40,848 bases of DNA, from positions 1-40,848 of the IMG/VR virus record IMGVR_UViG_3300031963_000348; one strand, written 5' to 3'. The notes below the pieces were generated by a model that had not been told where the DNA came from, ran no database searches, and worked only from the letters and a program-made list of their open reading frames with translations. Shown here one piece after another: positions 29,764 to 37,747 of the stretch. The translations under genes and the position numbers were made by a program. This DNA is from a virus. The number at the start of each line of letters is the position of its first letter. Position 1 is the first letter of the stretch.

Positions 29764-30192
29764 ATGAAAAATTTCATTCTTTCTTTCATCGCAATTTTTG
29801 CCTTTGCAGTTGTTAATGCGCAGAGTACTTCTCCACGCTTTGGCACCACTGCTAACCAAGACAATACGGGTCGCGCATTGAATTGGAAATATGTTTCAGC
29901 AGTAGATGCAGCCGGTGCTGATAGCCTTGCTCTTTATCCAAATGCATACAACACAACAGTTCGCGTAACCTTGACTGATTCGTTCACTTTGAAGCAGCCT
30001 AATATTACTCGTTCATACGCTGCTGATGTTATCAACATTGTAGCATCCGGTTCAAGCGGAGCAAAACTGAAATTCAGTGGCTCTAATTTCCAAACTGCAG
30101 GAGCGGCAACACTCTCATCCGGTGGCAGAGCAGTTATTACCTTGATCTTTGACGGGGTTAAGTGGGTAGAATCTGCGAGAGTAGTTCAATAA
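29764..30192 (+). CDS. Exported protein with its own terminators
   Basis: 142 residues. The signal peptide MKNFILSFIAIFAFAVVNAQ is clear, with likely cleavage before Gln20. The mature part is beta-rich, SPRFGTTANQDNTGRALNWKYVSAVDAAGADSLALYPNAYNTTVRVTLTDSF, ending KLKFSGSNF...AVITLIFDGVKWVESARVVQ. I recognise the RFGTTANQDNTGR motif from proteins following phage capsid genes in this group. It is unusual for a structural-operon protein to be exported; it stands alone between two terminators. A cell-surface or superinfection-related role is possible; function unknown. Confidence 0.7.
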   Translation: MKNFILSFIAIFAFAVVNAQSTSPRFGTTANQDNTGRALNWKYVSAVDAAGADSLALYPNAYNTTVRVTLTDSFTLKQPNITRSYAADVINIVASGSSGAKLKFSGSNFQTAGAATLSSGGRAVITLIFDGVKWVESARVVQ

Positions 30193-30201
30193 TAATATTT
30201 C

Positions 30202-30234
30202 AAAAAAGGGGCGGTCATCGGCCGCCTTTTTTTT
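30202..30234 (+). terminator. Strong intrinsic terminator, A-tract/T-tract hairpin
   Basis: AAAAAAGG, then GGCGG (30210-30214) against CCGCC (30222-30226), then eight T. A and T tracts on both sides make it potentially bidirectional, although no gene on the - strand is supported. Confidence 0.8.
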
Positions 30235-30253
30235 AACTTGTTAATTTAACACC

Positions 30254-30427
30254 ATGACTTTAGAAGATATCAAAAAGCAAGTTGCACATTTGCCTCATGT
30301 GAAGAAAGTATGGGTCAAGGCAGGTGAGGTGTATATCCAACCGGTTAAAGGTGCAACTGAACATGATTTAACGCAGGAAGAAAAGCCTGTTAAAACCTCT
30401 AAAAAATTAAAAGATGGCTCTGAATGA
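30254..30427 (+). CDS. 57-residue protein upstream of the sheath gene
   Basis: MTLEDIKKQVAHLPHVKKVWVKAGEVYIQPVKGATEHDLTQEEKPVKTSKKLKDGSE. Preceded by TTAACACC, the start-site context of this phage, and overlapping the sheath start at 30414 by 14 bases. The first half (IKKQVAHLPHVKKVWVKAGEVYI) is a small helix-strand unit, the tail is Lys/Glu-rich. A tail-assembly accessory is likely from position only. Confidence 0.6.
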   Translation: MTLEDIKKQVAHLPHVKKVWVKAGEVYIQPVKGATEHDLTQEEKPVKTSKKLKDGSE

Positions 30428-31940
30428 TATAGTATTCGTGAAAGGTCAGGGGGGCTTGGGAAGGCCATTGACCGGCGAAGATTTTATTTCCGGCCTTGTT
30501 CTTTATACTGCTAATGGCAATTTGCCTTCCGGATGGTCAACAACCAACAGGATTAAATTGATCGGCAGCGTACAAGATGCAGAAAACGCCGGTATCAAGG
30601 ATGATTATTCCGATGCAACCGCAGCTACCGGAACATATCTCATCACGACCAAGGGCAATACCGGTGATACCATCAAGTTGAAATATACTGATGCATCCGG
30701 TGTAGTTCGCGATCTTGGACTTTACACAGTTGCGGCAGCCGAAAGCAGCATAGCCCTCCAAGGGGCAGCATGGGCGGCAGTAATCAACGCAGGCACCCTC
30801 ACTCATGGATGCACTGCAACCTTCAATACTGCAACCCTCACAGTTACTTTGCCAAAGGACCAAGGTATCTATCCAAATACCGGCACTCCATTTGCAGTAA
30901 CCCTCACCGGTGCTTTTGCAGGAACACTCACTCAAAATGTTGTTCCCGGCGTAGCAAGTTTGCAAGCCGTTTGGCATTATCACATCAACGAATATTTCCG
31001 CATCCAACCCAAGGGCAGCCTCTATGTAGGCTTCTATGCAGTACCGGGTACATATACCTTCTCTGAAATTCAGACCATGCAGGTATTTTCGGGTGGGAAG
31101 ATTCGCCAATTTGGTGTTTACAAAGATTCAGCAGCCTTCGCTTCAGCCGACCTTACCGCTATACAAACAATTTGTAGCGTTTTAGATACTTTGCATATGC
31201 CTGTTAGCAGCGTTCTCTATGGTGCTGACTTGAAAGCGGTAGCCGATCTGACCACATTGGCAGACTTGGGTACTTTGTCTGCAAGCAAGGCGAGTGCAGT
31301 TATTTCACAAGATGCCGGCGGCCTCGGAGCATTCCTGTATGTAACCTATGGCAAGTCCATTACTACATTGGGTGCAGCACTTGGAGCCGTCAGCCTCTCC
31401 AAGGTTAGCGAGGATATCGCATGGCCTCAAAAGTTCAATATCTCATCGGGTTACGAGTGCGATACAGTTGGCTTTGCAAACGGACAGGCATTATCTTCTA
31501 TAAGCCAATCCGTATTAAACACATTGGATGATCGCCGTTACATTTTCCTCATCAAGTATGTGGGACTTGCCGGTTCTTATTTCAATGATAGCCATACTGC
31601 TATTACTGTTACAAGCGACTACGCTTACATTGAGAACAACAGGACCATTGACAAGGCTATTAGGGGTGTATATGCTGATCTCATCAGCTACATCAATAGT
31701 CCATTGGTGCTTAATTCTGACGGAACTTTGAAGGACACTACCATTGCGTTCTTTGAGAGCCAAGCCGGTAACAATTTGGACCAAATGATTAGAGATAGTG
31801 AGTTGTCAGCCTACGAGGTAACTATTGATCCGACACAGGATGTGCTTTCCACAAGCAACATAACAGTCGCGGTTAAATTGGTTCCCATTGGAGTAGCAAG
31901 GCAAATTACTGTTAACATCGGATTTACAACATCAATCTAA
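30414..31940 (+). CDS. Contractile tail sheath protein (DUF2586-like)
   Basis: 508 residues. It begins MALNDIVFVKGQGGLGRPLTGEDFISGLVLY. The C-terminal sheath domain has YIFLIKYVGLAGSYFNDSHTAITVTSDYAYIENNRTIDKAIRGVYADLISYINSPLVLNSDGTLKD, whose FNDSHTA and ENNRTIDKAxRxxYxxL motifs are diagnostic of sheath proteins in this phage group. A middle insertion rich in Thr, Gly and Ala (about 70-180) is surface-exposed in such proteins. It shows the phage has a contractile (myovirus) tail. Confidence 0.88.
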   Translation: MALNDIVFVKGQGGLGRPLTGEDFISGLVLYTANGNLPSGWSTTNRIKLIGSVQDAENAGIKDDYSDATAATGTYLITTKGNTGDTIKLKYTDASGVVRDLGLYTVAAAESSIALQGAAWAAVINAGTLTHGCTATFNTATLTVTLPKDQGIYPNTGTPFAVTLTGAFAGTLTQNVVPGVASLQAVWHYHINEYFRIQPKGSLYVGFYAVPGTYTFSEIQTMQVFSGGKIRQFGVYKDSAAFASADLTAIQTICSVLDTLHMPVSSVLYGADLKAVADLTTLADLGTLSASKASAVISQDAGGLGAFLYVTYGKSITTLGAALGAVSLSKVSEDIAWPQKFNISSGYECDTVGFANGQALSSISQSVLNTLDDRRYIFLIKYVGLAGSYFNDSHTAITVTSDYAYIENNRTIDKAIRGVYADLISYINSPLVLNSDGTLKDTTIAFFESQAGNNLDQMIRDSELSAYEVTIDPTQDVLSTSNITVAVKLVPIGVARQITVNIGFTTSI

Positions 31941-31951
31941 AATAACTAAAT

Positions 31952-32368
31952 ATGGCTACTCCCTTAATAAACGGAATCAATTATAGTTGGGCAAATGTAA
32001 CCATTAACCTCTTTGGCGTTCCCGTAGTTGGTATAACCAAGATTGACTACAAGCGTAAGCAAAAGAAGGAGAATAACTACGGCATTGGCGCGCAGCCGGT
32101 GAGTAGAGGTTACGGCAACTTTGAATACGAGGGTAGTATTGAACTTTATACTGACGAGTGGAAGCGAATCATCGCTGCATCTCCCAATCGCGATCCCCTG
32201 CTTATTGCCCCTTTCAACATTCAAGTTGTTTACGGAGGCACAGGCGTAACGATTGACAAAGATGTGCTACGCGCAGTAGAGTTCATGGAGGACCCCCTTG
32301 CCGCAAGCCAAGGTGATACCAAACTGCTTGTAAGCATTCCCCTCATCATCGGGGCAATAGAAAGGTAA
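31952..32368 (+). CDS. Tail tube protein
   Basis: 138 residues: LINGINYSWANVTINLFGVPVVGITKIDYKRKQKKENNYGIGAQPVSRGYGNFEYEGSIELYTDEWKRII...GDTKLLVSIPLIIGAI. The beta-rich pattern with YGIGAQPVSRGYGNFEYEGSIEL is typical of tail tube proteins following the sheath gene. Length is usual for the family. It forms the inner rigid tube for DNA passage. Confidence 0.82.
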   Translation: MATPLINGINYSWANVTINLFGVPVVGITKIDYKRKQKKENNYGIGAQPVSRGYGNFEYEGSIELYTDEWKRIIAASPNRDPLLIAPFNIQVVYGGTGVTIDKDVLRAVEFMEDPLAASQGDTKLLVSIPLIIGAIER

Positions 32369-32393
32369 TTCATGGTGTGGGTTACTATATAAT

Positions 32394-32424
32394 CGCCGGT
32401 CATACTATCGTGGCCGGCGTATTT
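32394..32424 (+). terminator. Intrinsic terminator-like hairpin after the tube gene
   Basis: CGCCGG (32394-32399) against CCGGCG (32414-32419), with the following tatttattt being T-rich. It separates the abundant tube mRNA from the chaperone gene. Confidence 0.6.
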
Positions 32425-32425
32425 A

Positions 32426-32446
32426 TTTGTCAATTTTGTATATTGC
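32426..32446 (+). promoter_or_regulatory. Possible promoter before the tail chaperone gene
   Basis: TTTG at 32426-32429 and TATATTGC at 32439-32446 (near match to TAnnTTTG); spacing is poor, so this is weak. AGTAAATAAT at 32447-32456 repeats the half-site found at promoters B and C. Confidence 0.3.
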
Positions 32447-32463
32447 AGTAAATAATACACACC

Positions 32464-32796
32464 ATGGACGAAATTCAAGTTAAAGAAAAGGCCGAAAAAC
32501 TATCCCAATTACATGGGTGCAATGTCACTCCGCTTGTATTCAAGGATGGTGAAGATTCTATCATTGGCTTCGTAAAGGAGCCGCCGAGAATCGTTAAGCA
32601 GAGAGCATTGGATGCCGTAATGCAGAAAGGTGCAGTAACGGCCGCCGGTGAACTTATGGAGGCTATGCTCATTAAGGAGGAAAGCGATCAGCGGCTTTAT
32701 GTAGACCGGCCCGAGTATGATAAATTCTATCTTGGAGCATCAATGGCCTGCATGGAATTGGTTAAGGTGAGCCAAGAGCAGTTTAAAAAAAAATAG
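32464..32796 (+). CDS. Tail assembly chaperone, short form
   Basis: 110 residues: MDEIQVKEKAEKLSQLHGCNVTPLVFKDGEDSIIGFVKEPPRIVKQRALDAVMQKG...RPEYDKFYLGASMACMELVKVSQEQFKKK. Location between tube and tape measure, size, and an A-rich slippery sequence at the stop are those of gpG-type chaperones. It would bind the tape measure protein to assist tail assembly. The start follows AATACACACC. Confidence 0.8.
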   Translation: MDEIQVKEKAEKLSQLHGCNVTPLVFKDGEDSIIGFVKEPPRIVKQRALDAVMQKGAVTAAGELMEAMLIKEESDQRLYVDRPEYDKFYLGASMACMELVKVSQEQFKKK

Positions 32797-32966
32797 AAGA
32801 ATATAGGATAACCGATGAGAGTAGTGACGAAACGCAAATAGGGGCATTCATCGCATATTATTCCCATTTTTCTATTGATCCGAATGAATTAACTGACGAT
32901 GAGTTTCATCGTATATGGGGCCAACTGAAATTTGTGCTTCAAAAATTAGGTAAAATGGAAAAATAA
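32464..32966 (+). CDS. Tail assembly chaperone, -1 frameshifted long form (G-T type)
   Basis: At TTTAAAAAAAAATAG (32782-32796) a -1 slip on the nine-A run changes the frame before the TAG. Translation then continues IEEYRITDESSDETQIGAFIAYYSHFSIDPNELTDDEFHRIWGQLKFVLQKLGKMEK to TAA at 32964-32966, giving a 167-residue product. The second frame has no good start of its own and its stop overlaps the tape measure start (TAATG). This matches the lambda gpG-T arrangement and the usual ratio-controlling frameshift. Confidence 0.75.
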
Positions 32967-34561
32967 TGGCCGGAGAAAGGGTAGAATATGAGATATCGTT
33001 ACGCGATCTGCTTTCACAAAAGTTGCAGAATGCTGAAAATAGTGCCAAGGGACTTGATGGTACTATGGGTAGTTTGCAAGGCACCATTGGTAAGATAGGC
33101 GTAGCCATTGCCGGTGCTTTTGCCGTAGATAGAATCCTGTCTTTTGGTAAGTCCATTATTGAAGCCGGGTCCAAGGTAGAAGATGCCACTACCGGTTTAA
33201 CCACTCTTTTAGGCGATACGGCCCAAGCAACCCAAGTCGTAAAAAACACGATGGAGGATGCTACAAAAACCCCCTTTGCATTTGAGGGTTTACTTTCAGC
33301 TAATCAACAATTAATTGCGGCCGGTATTAATTCCGAAAGGGCAAGGGAAGATGTAATGAATCTTGCCAACGCAGTAGCGGCTTCCGGTAAGGGTAACGCC
33401 GAGTTTGAGAGGATGACGGCCAACCTTGCACAAATTAGCACAGTTGGAAAGGCTACCGCGCAAGATATTAAGCAATTTGGCATCGCCGGTATCAATATTT
33501 ACAAAGTCCTATCCGAGGCCACAGGCCAACCTATTGAGAAGGTTAAAGAAATGGAGGTTAGTTATGATATGTTGACCATGGCTCTCAAAAAGGCCCATGA
33601 GGAAGGCGGTATCTATTACAACGGCCTTGAAAACATGAGTAAAAATACTTCCGTAAAGATTTCCAACCTTGGAGATACCATATTCGTTTCAATGGTAGAT
33701 ATTTTTCAGCAGATGAAGCCCCTGACTGATTTCGTATTAGGAGGCATTGCTGATGGCCTTAATTCAATCCGAGAGTATATTTCTAACCTCAACCTAAAGG
33801 CGTTTGCAGAAGGGCTTATTTCGGGCTTTAAAGCATTTAACGACTTCATGCAGCCATTGTACCAACATATTAAGGCTGCTTTTAATACGATATGGGAAAC
33901 AGTTACCAAGGTTTGGAATGCTTTATCACAATTCGGTGAGGAAGGTACCTCCATTCTAACCGGCCTACGTGATGCACTTGGATTCCTTATTGATGCTTTC
34001 GTATGGTGGTATGAGGTGATGTATAGTTTCATTGCCGGCGTTATTGATGTTGCCCATACCATTTGGGTTATATTGGAAAAATTAGGCGTAGTATGGGCCA
34101 TAGGAAAGGTATTTGAGGGGGTATGGGGAGTTATTAAGTTGATCGGGCAAGGGCTTGCATGGGTGTATGATACAATAATTAAGCCGGTCGTAGAAAAGAT
34201 TTTTGGTGCATACGAGGCCGTAAAAAAGTTTTTAGGAATAACAAGTCCCGGCGGCGCGGCTGCAGGGGGAAAAGCCGCAACTGAAAAAACGGCTATGGAA
34301 TTAGGTGGGGAAGCAGCGACCAAGTCCGGCAGCGTTCCCGGTATGGGTAAAATACCTTCCATGGGCGCACCTTCCACAGGCGAAACAAAAGGCGTTTCCG
34401 GGTCCAAGGTAACAACCATTAACGTATCAATAGGTAAGTTAATTGAAGAATTTAAGATACAAACAACCAATATAGGCGAAGGCGCAGGCAAGGTTAGGGA
34501 AATGGTGGCCCAAGCCCTATTGAGTGCAGTAAACGATAGTCAAATAACCGCAGGAATATAA
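32966..34561 (+). CDS. Tape measure protein
   Basis: 531 residues. N-terminal YEISLRDLLSQKLQNAENSAKGLDGTMGSLQGTIGKIGVAIAGAFAVDRILSFGKSII, then the conserved TTGLTTLLGDTAQATQVVKNTMEDATKTPFAFEGLLSANQQLIAAG and QISTVGKATAQDIKQFGIAGINIYKVLSEATGQ, typical of tape measure proteins. Hydrophobic helices lie at about 340-385, and a Gly/Ala-rich low-complexity region at about 428-475. At roughly 1.5 angstrom per residue the length implies a tail near 80 nm (an estimate). Its start overlaps the chaperone stop. Confidence 0.88.
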   Translation: MAGERVEYEISLRDLLSQKLQNAENSAKGLDGTMGSLQGTIGKIGVAIAGAFAVDRILSFGKSIIEAGSKVEDATTGLTTLLGDTAQATQVVKNTMEDATKTPFAFEGLLSANQQLIAAGINSERAREDVMNLANAVAASGKGNAEFERMTANLAQISTVGKATAQDIKQFGIAGINIYKVLSEATGQPIEKVKEMEVSYDMLTMALKKAHEEGGIYYNGLENMSKNTSVKISNLGDTIFVSMVDIFQQMKPLTDFVLGGIADGLNSIREYISNLNLKAFAEGLISGFKAFNDFMQPLYQHIKAAFNTIWETVTKVWNALSQFGEEGTSILTGLRDALGFLIDAFVWWYEVMYSFIAGVIDVAHTIWVILEKLGVVWAIGKVFEGVWGVIKLIGQGLAWVYDTIIKPVVEKIFGAYEAVKKFLGITSPGGAAAGGKAATEKTAMELGGEAATKSGSVPGMGKIPSMGAPSTGETKGVSGSKVTTINVSIGKLIEEFKIQTTNIGEGAGKVREMVAQALLSAVNDSQITAGI

Positions 34562-35199
34562 TGGCAGACGAAATAATCATAGGCAGGGGTATAAACGCTT
34601 TGGGAATCTTGGTTAGGGCCTATAATCTGACCAACGTAAGGGTTCCCGATGCGCGCAAAAGCCCATACGAAGAACAGGAACTGCAATTAAACTATGCTCA
34701 ACCCGATGCAACAAGGGCGGCCCCTCTTTACCCGGACAATAAGGCCGGTTATTTAGGCGTACCCGTATTTACTGACCTTACCCTGCAAGGCGGCTTTTAT
34801 ACCGACAATATCACCGGGCAGCAAGTTACATTCCCTGACATACGCTTTGATGCGGTCCTGTGTACAGTTGATTTTGTAGCACGTATTATCAAAACAGAAA
34901 TACAGGGCCGAGATGGTACTGTGAAGGAATACATAGGCGAGGATGATGCGCGTATTACGATCCAAGGCGTTATTCCCGGGACCAATGGCGTATATCCTCA
35001 AAACGATGTGAGCCTTCTAAACCAATGGCGCAAGGCTCCAATATCCAAGGGGGCCGTATGCGGATTCCTGCAAATGTTAGGTATAAGCAATTTGGTCGTA
35101 GAGAGTTGCAATTTGCCGCAGATTGTAGGCGGCTATTCCTATCAAACCTTTACGCTGAATTGTATTTCAGATAACCCCGTAGAATTGGTAATTCAATAA
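34561..35199 (+). CDS. Tail protein after the tape measure (DUF6046-like)
   Basis: 212 residues: ADEIIIGRGINALGILVRAYNLTNVRVPDARKSPYEEQELQLNYAQPDATRAAPLYPDNKAGYLGVPVFTDLTLQGGFYTDNITG, then FPDIRFDAVLCTVDFVARIIKTEIQGRDGTVKEYIGEDDARITIQGVI. The RDGTVKEYIGEDDxxIxIxG motif is recurrent in Bacteroidota tailed phages between the tape measure and the hub. Its role is probably tail or baseplate assembly; I recall the DUF number without certainty. Confidence 0.6.
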   Translation: MADEIIIGRGINALGILVRAYNLTNVRVPDARKSPYEEQELQLNYAQPDATRAAPLYPDNKAGYLGVPVFTDLTLQGGFYTDNITGQQVTFPDIRFDAVLCTVDFVARIIKTEIQGRDGTVKEYIGEDDARITIQGVIPGTNGVYPQNDVSLLNQWRKAPISKGAVCGFLQMLGISNLVVESCNLPQIVGGYSYQTFTLNCISDNPVELVIQ

Positions 35200-36371
35200 T
35201 GTTTAGATGCGTAACCAATATAGTCATTACTCAACAAGGTACCGGGCGCAACAAGGTCCTGACCTTTGACTATGTAACCGAGTTTTTCGCTACCGACACT
35301 TGGGTTGATCTGACTAATCAAGCCACAATTAAGATACCCAAAAACCTTTACGCCAAAGACCAATACGGCAAATTATACCCTCTTTTCGGAACTAATAAGA
35401 ATATTGGCGGCTTTGATAATTCCAATCCCCTCTTTTTACGGGGCGATAAGGTTACTATCCGCTATGGGTATAGGTATTTCCGTAATGGCAACGAGGTACT
35501 TGATCTCCCGGCAGATACAAAAAATCAACCTATATATCAGTTCCAAGGCTTTATTACCGAGGTAGGCTCCAAGAAGCCTATTGAAATAAAGTGCGAGGAC
35601 AATATGTGGAAGCTAAAGCAGATACCGGCTACCCCAAAGGTGTGGAATGGATCGGTAGAAAGCCTCATATCTGAACTTTTGGCCCCCTATCCCGAGTACA
35701 AAGTAAATAAATTGACCACAACAACGATAGGCCCCATCGTAGTGGGTAATGAATCCATTGCTCAATTACTTGAAAGGCTGCGCAAGGAAGCCAATTTAGA
35801 ATCCTATTTCCGGGGGAATGAGTTGAGAATCGGAGGCATAGTATATATAGAAAGTGAAGCCGTAGAGAGAAAATTTGTTTTCCAACAAAACATTATTTCA
35901 GATGACCTGTCCTATAAGCGCAGGGATGATATTATTTTAAGCGCAGTAGTGATAAGCCGGTTTGAAGATTTTACCGGCGGCACAACGAAGCAAGGAAAGG
36001 CCAAGACCAAACGTGATCGCGTAGAAATATTGGTTTATTGGGACAAGGCCCTGCAAAAATGGAAATACAGTGAAAAACCATATCCGGCTAACGTGGAAGG
36101 TGAAAGACGTACCCTACATTTTGTAAATATTAAGGATAAAAATACCCTGTTTGAAAAGGGTGTTGATGCCTTAAAAAGATATTTTTATGAGGGCTTCAAG
36201 GGTAAGTTTACTACGTTTGGCATTCCCTATGTCAAGCAAGGTGATAACGTAACCATTGAGGACCCAATCCTGCCCGAAAGGAATGGCAAGTACAAGGTAA
36301 AAGGGGTAGAGTATTCCGGCGGTACCCAAGGGCATAGGCAAACAATTATTTTGGATTATAAAATATCCTAA
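35199..36371 (+). CDS. Baseplate hub protein (gpD/gp27-like)
   Basis: 390 residues: VLTFDYVTEFFATDTWVDLTNQATIKIPKNLYAKDQYGKLYP, FLRGDKVTIRYGYRY, QFQGFITEVGSKKPIEIKCEDNMWKLKQIPATPKVWNGSVESLISELLAPY, and a C-terminal FGIPYVKQGDNVTIEDPILPERNGKYKVKGVEYSGGTQGHRQTIILDYKI. The strand-rich domains with GFITEV..KKPIEIKCED and GxYxVKxVEYS..G.RQxIxLDY are those of tail hub proteins such as P2 gpD or T4 gp27. It overlaps the spike gene. Confidence 0.78.
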   Translation: MFRCVTNIVITQQGTGRNKVLTFDYVTEFFATDTWVDLTNQATIKIPKNLYAKDQYGKLYPLFGTNKNIGGFDNSNPLFLRGDKVTIRYGYRYFRNGNEVLDLPADTKNQPIYQFQGFITEVGSKKPIEIKCEDNMWKLKQIPATPKVWNGSVESLISELLAPYPEYKVNKLTTTTIGPIVVGNESIAQLLERLRKEANLESYFRGNELRIGGIVYIESEAVERKFVFQQNIISDDLSYKRRDDIILSAVVISRFEDFTGGTTKQGKAKTKRDRVEILVYWDKALQKWKYSEKPYPANVEGERRTLHFVNIKDKNTLFEKGVDALKRYFYEGFKGKFTTFGIPYVKQGDNVTIEDPILPERNGKYKVKGVEYSGGTQGHRQTIILDYKIS

Positions 36372-36889
36372 TGAACGAGCAACATGACCGGTCAATATCT
36401 ACTGCCATAAAGAAATTGGCAGGCACTTTTACCCAACAAAAGATAACTTTTGATTTGGGCAATGTCGTTTCCGTTAATGCCGATGAGCGCACCTGCGAGG
36501 TGGGTATGGATAACAACGTAACCATGACTTGCAAACTTATGGCCCAAGTGGGAGATGGAATACTACTTGTACCGGCCGTAGGTAGTGATGTATTGGTAGG
36601 ATATTTTACCTATGACAATGCTTTTGTCTTTATGTATAGCGACCTTGACACTATAAGCCTAAAGGGTACTGAATTAGGAGGCCTTGTTAAGGTTATTGAA
36701 CTGACTAAAAAATTGAATAACCTTGAAAACAAGGTTAATGCAATAATCACTAATTTTAATTCGCATACCCATGCCGGAGTAACTACCGGGCCGGGAGTAT
36801 CGGGAACTACTGCTACTCCTGTAACCGGCGCATTAACCCCGACATTGAGGACTGAAATTGAAAACCCAAATGTAGCACATGGCACTTAA
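36371..36889 (+). CDS. Baseplate central spike protein (gpV/Mu gp45-like)
   Basis: 172 residues. An OB-like N-terminal domain (about 25-98: FDLGNVVSVNADERTCEVGM...VLVGYF), then a helical segment (VIELTKKLNNLENKVNAIITNFNSHTHAGVTTGPGVSGTTATPVTGALTP). The SHTHAGVTTGPGxSGxT motif with HxH is the metal-binding spike tip found in Mu gp45 and P2 gpV, which pierces the outer membrane. It overlaps the following gp25-like gene by 11 bases. Confidence 0.78.
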   Translation: MNEQHDRSISTAIKKLAGTFTQQKITFDLGNVVSVNADERTCEVGMDNNVTMTCKLMAQVGDGILLVPAVGSDVLVGYFTYDNAFVFMYSDLDTISLKGTELGGLVKVIELTKKLNNLENKVNAIITNFNSHTHAGVTTGPGVSGTTATPVTGALTPTLRTEIENPNVAHGT

Positions 36890-37184
36890 TCAAGATTTGG
36901 CCCTTGACAATAACGATATAGCCGTACTTGACGGAGATTTCTATATTGCTGAAAGCGACCAACAACATATTATAGATACTATTAATGCTTTCCCCGGATG
37001 GTGGAAGGAATACCCGGCTGACGGCGTGGGGCTTATGTCTTATTCCAAGGCTCCTACCGATCTGCAAGAACTTGCCCGGTCCATAAAACTGAATCTACAA
37101 TCAGATGGTTATTCCGTAGAAAATCCAAAGGTAGATAACGTGAATGGCCATCTTATTATTGATCCTAAAGCAACCAAGTCATGA
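36879..37184 (+). CDS. Baseplate wedge protein, gp25/GpW-like
   Basis: 101 residues: MALNQDLALDNNDIAVLDGDFYIAESDQQHIIDTINAFPGWWKEYPADGVGLMSYSKAPTDLQELARSIKLNLQSDGYSVENPKVDNVNGHLIIDP. The DLAL...GDFxIAxSDxQHIxDxxxxxPGWWKEYPxxGVGL motif with a following helix and DGYxVxxxxVD strand is typical of gp25-like baseplate wedge proteins in this phage group. It overlaps both neighbours. Confidence 0.7.
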   Translation: MALNQDLALDNNDIAVLDGDFYIAESDQQHIIDTINAFPGWWKEYPADGVGLMSYSKAPTDLQELARSIKLNLQSDGYSVENPKVDNVNGHLIIDPKATKS

Positions 37185-37747
37185 GTACGTTCACAGGAGT
37201 AAACGGGCAGAGCCTTTTTGATGTATGCTGCAATACCTATGGTACGCTTGACTATATGTATAAGTTGATCCAAGATAGCGGCAAAGAGAATATCAATGCC
37301 GGTGTAAATACCGGAGATAAGTTTATTTGGGATTCGGCCCTAATCGTAGATCAGCAAGTCAATCGTTATACTACCCTTTCCGGAAAAATATTTGCAACCG
37401 CAGCCGGCGGCAATGGGAATACGTTCTACATTGTCATTGGCCAAGATGGGCAGATTCCTACTAACAATATTTATGTACCACCAAATAATAATTCACCTGT
37501 GGCAAGTCAATATCAAAAAACCTCGTCATACTCAAAATCGGTTACAGTAGACGGAGAAATGATCTTCTATATCGCAGATTTGATCGGTAAAGACATTTTG
37601 CAGATTGAACTTGAAATTAAGCCTCTAAAGGCTACCGATTTTAGTTGGAATAAAGTAACCGGCAACCTCACACTAAATAGTGCTTCAGTTGAGACCTTTG
37701 CCGGACAAACTATGTTTATTTTGTACACAGAAATAATTACGCTATGA
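37181..37747 (+). CDS. LysM-like tail/baseplate protein
   Basis: 188 residues. The N-terminal part, NGQSLFDVCCNTYGTLDYMYKLIQDSGKENINAGVNTGDKFIWDSALIVDQQ, has the GQSLFDxCxxTYGTLDYxYKL...WDxxLVVDQ pattern of a LysM-like domain found in Bacteroidota phage tails. The C-terminal half is beta-rich and ends FAGQTMFILYTEIITL. It overlaps the fibre start (ATGA). A peptidoglycan-contact or baseplate-fibre junction role is inferred. Confidence 0.65.
   Translation: MSTFTGVNGQSLFDVCCNTYGTLDYMYKLIQDSGKENINAGVNTGDKFIWDSALIVDQQVNRYTTLSGKIFATAAGGNGNTFYIVIGQDGQIPTNNIYVPPNNNSPVASQYQKTSSYSKSVTVDGEMIFYIADLIGKDILQIELEIKPLKATDFSWNKVTGNLTLNSASVETFAGQTMFILYTEIITL

Noticed and set aside
33706-34491. 261-codon ORF on the - strand opposite the tape measure gene
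   Set aside because: It mirrors a low-complexity coding region and has no recognisable motif; shadow of the tape measure gene. Other long reverse ORFs (28131-28625, 30537-31109) are of the same kind.
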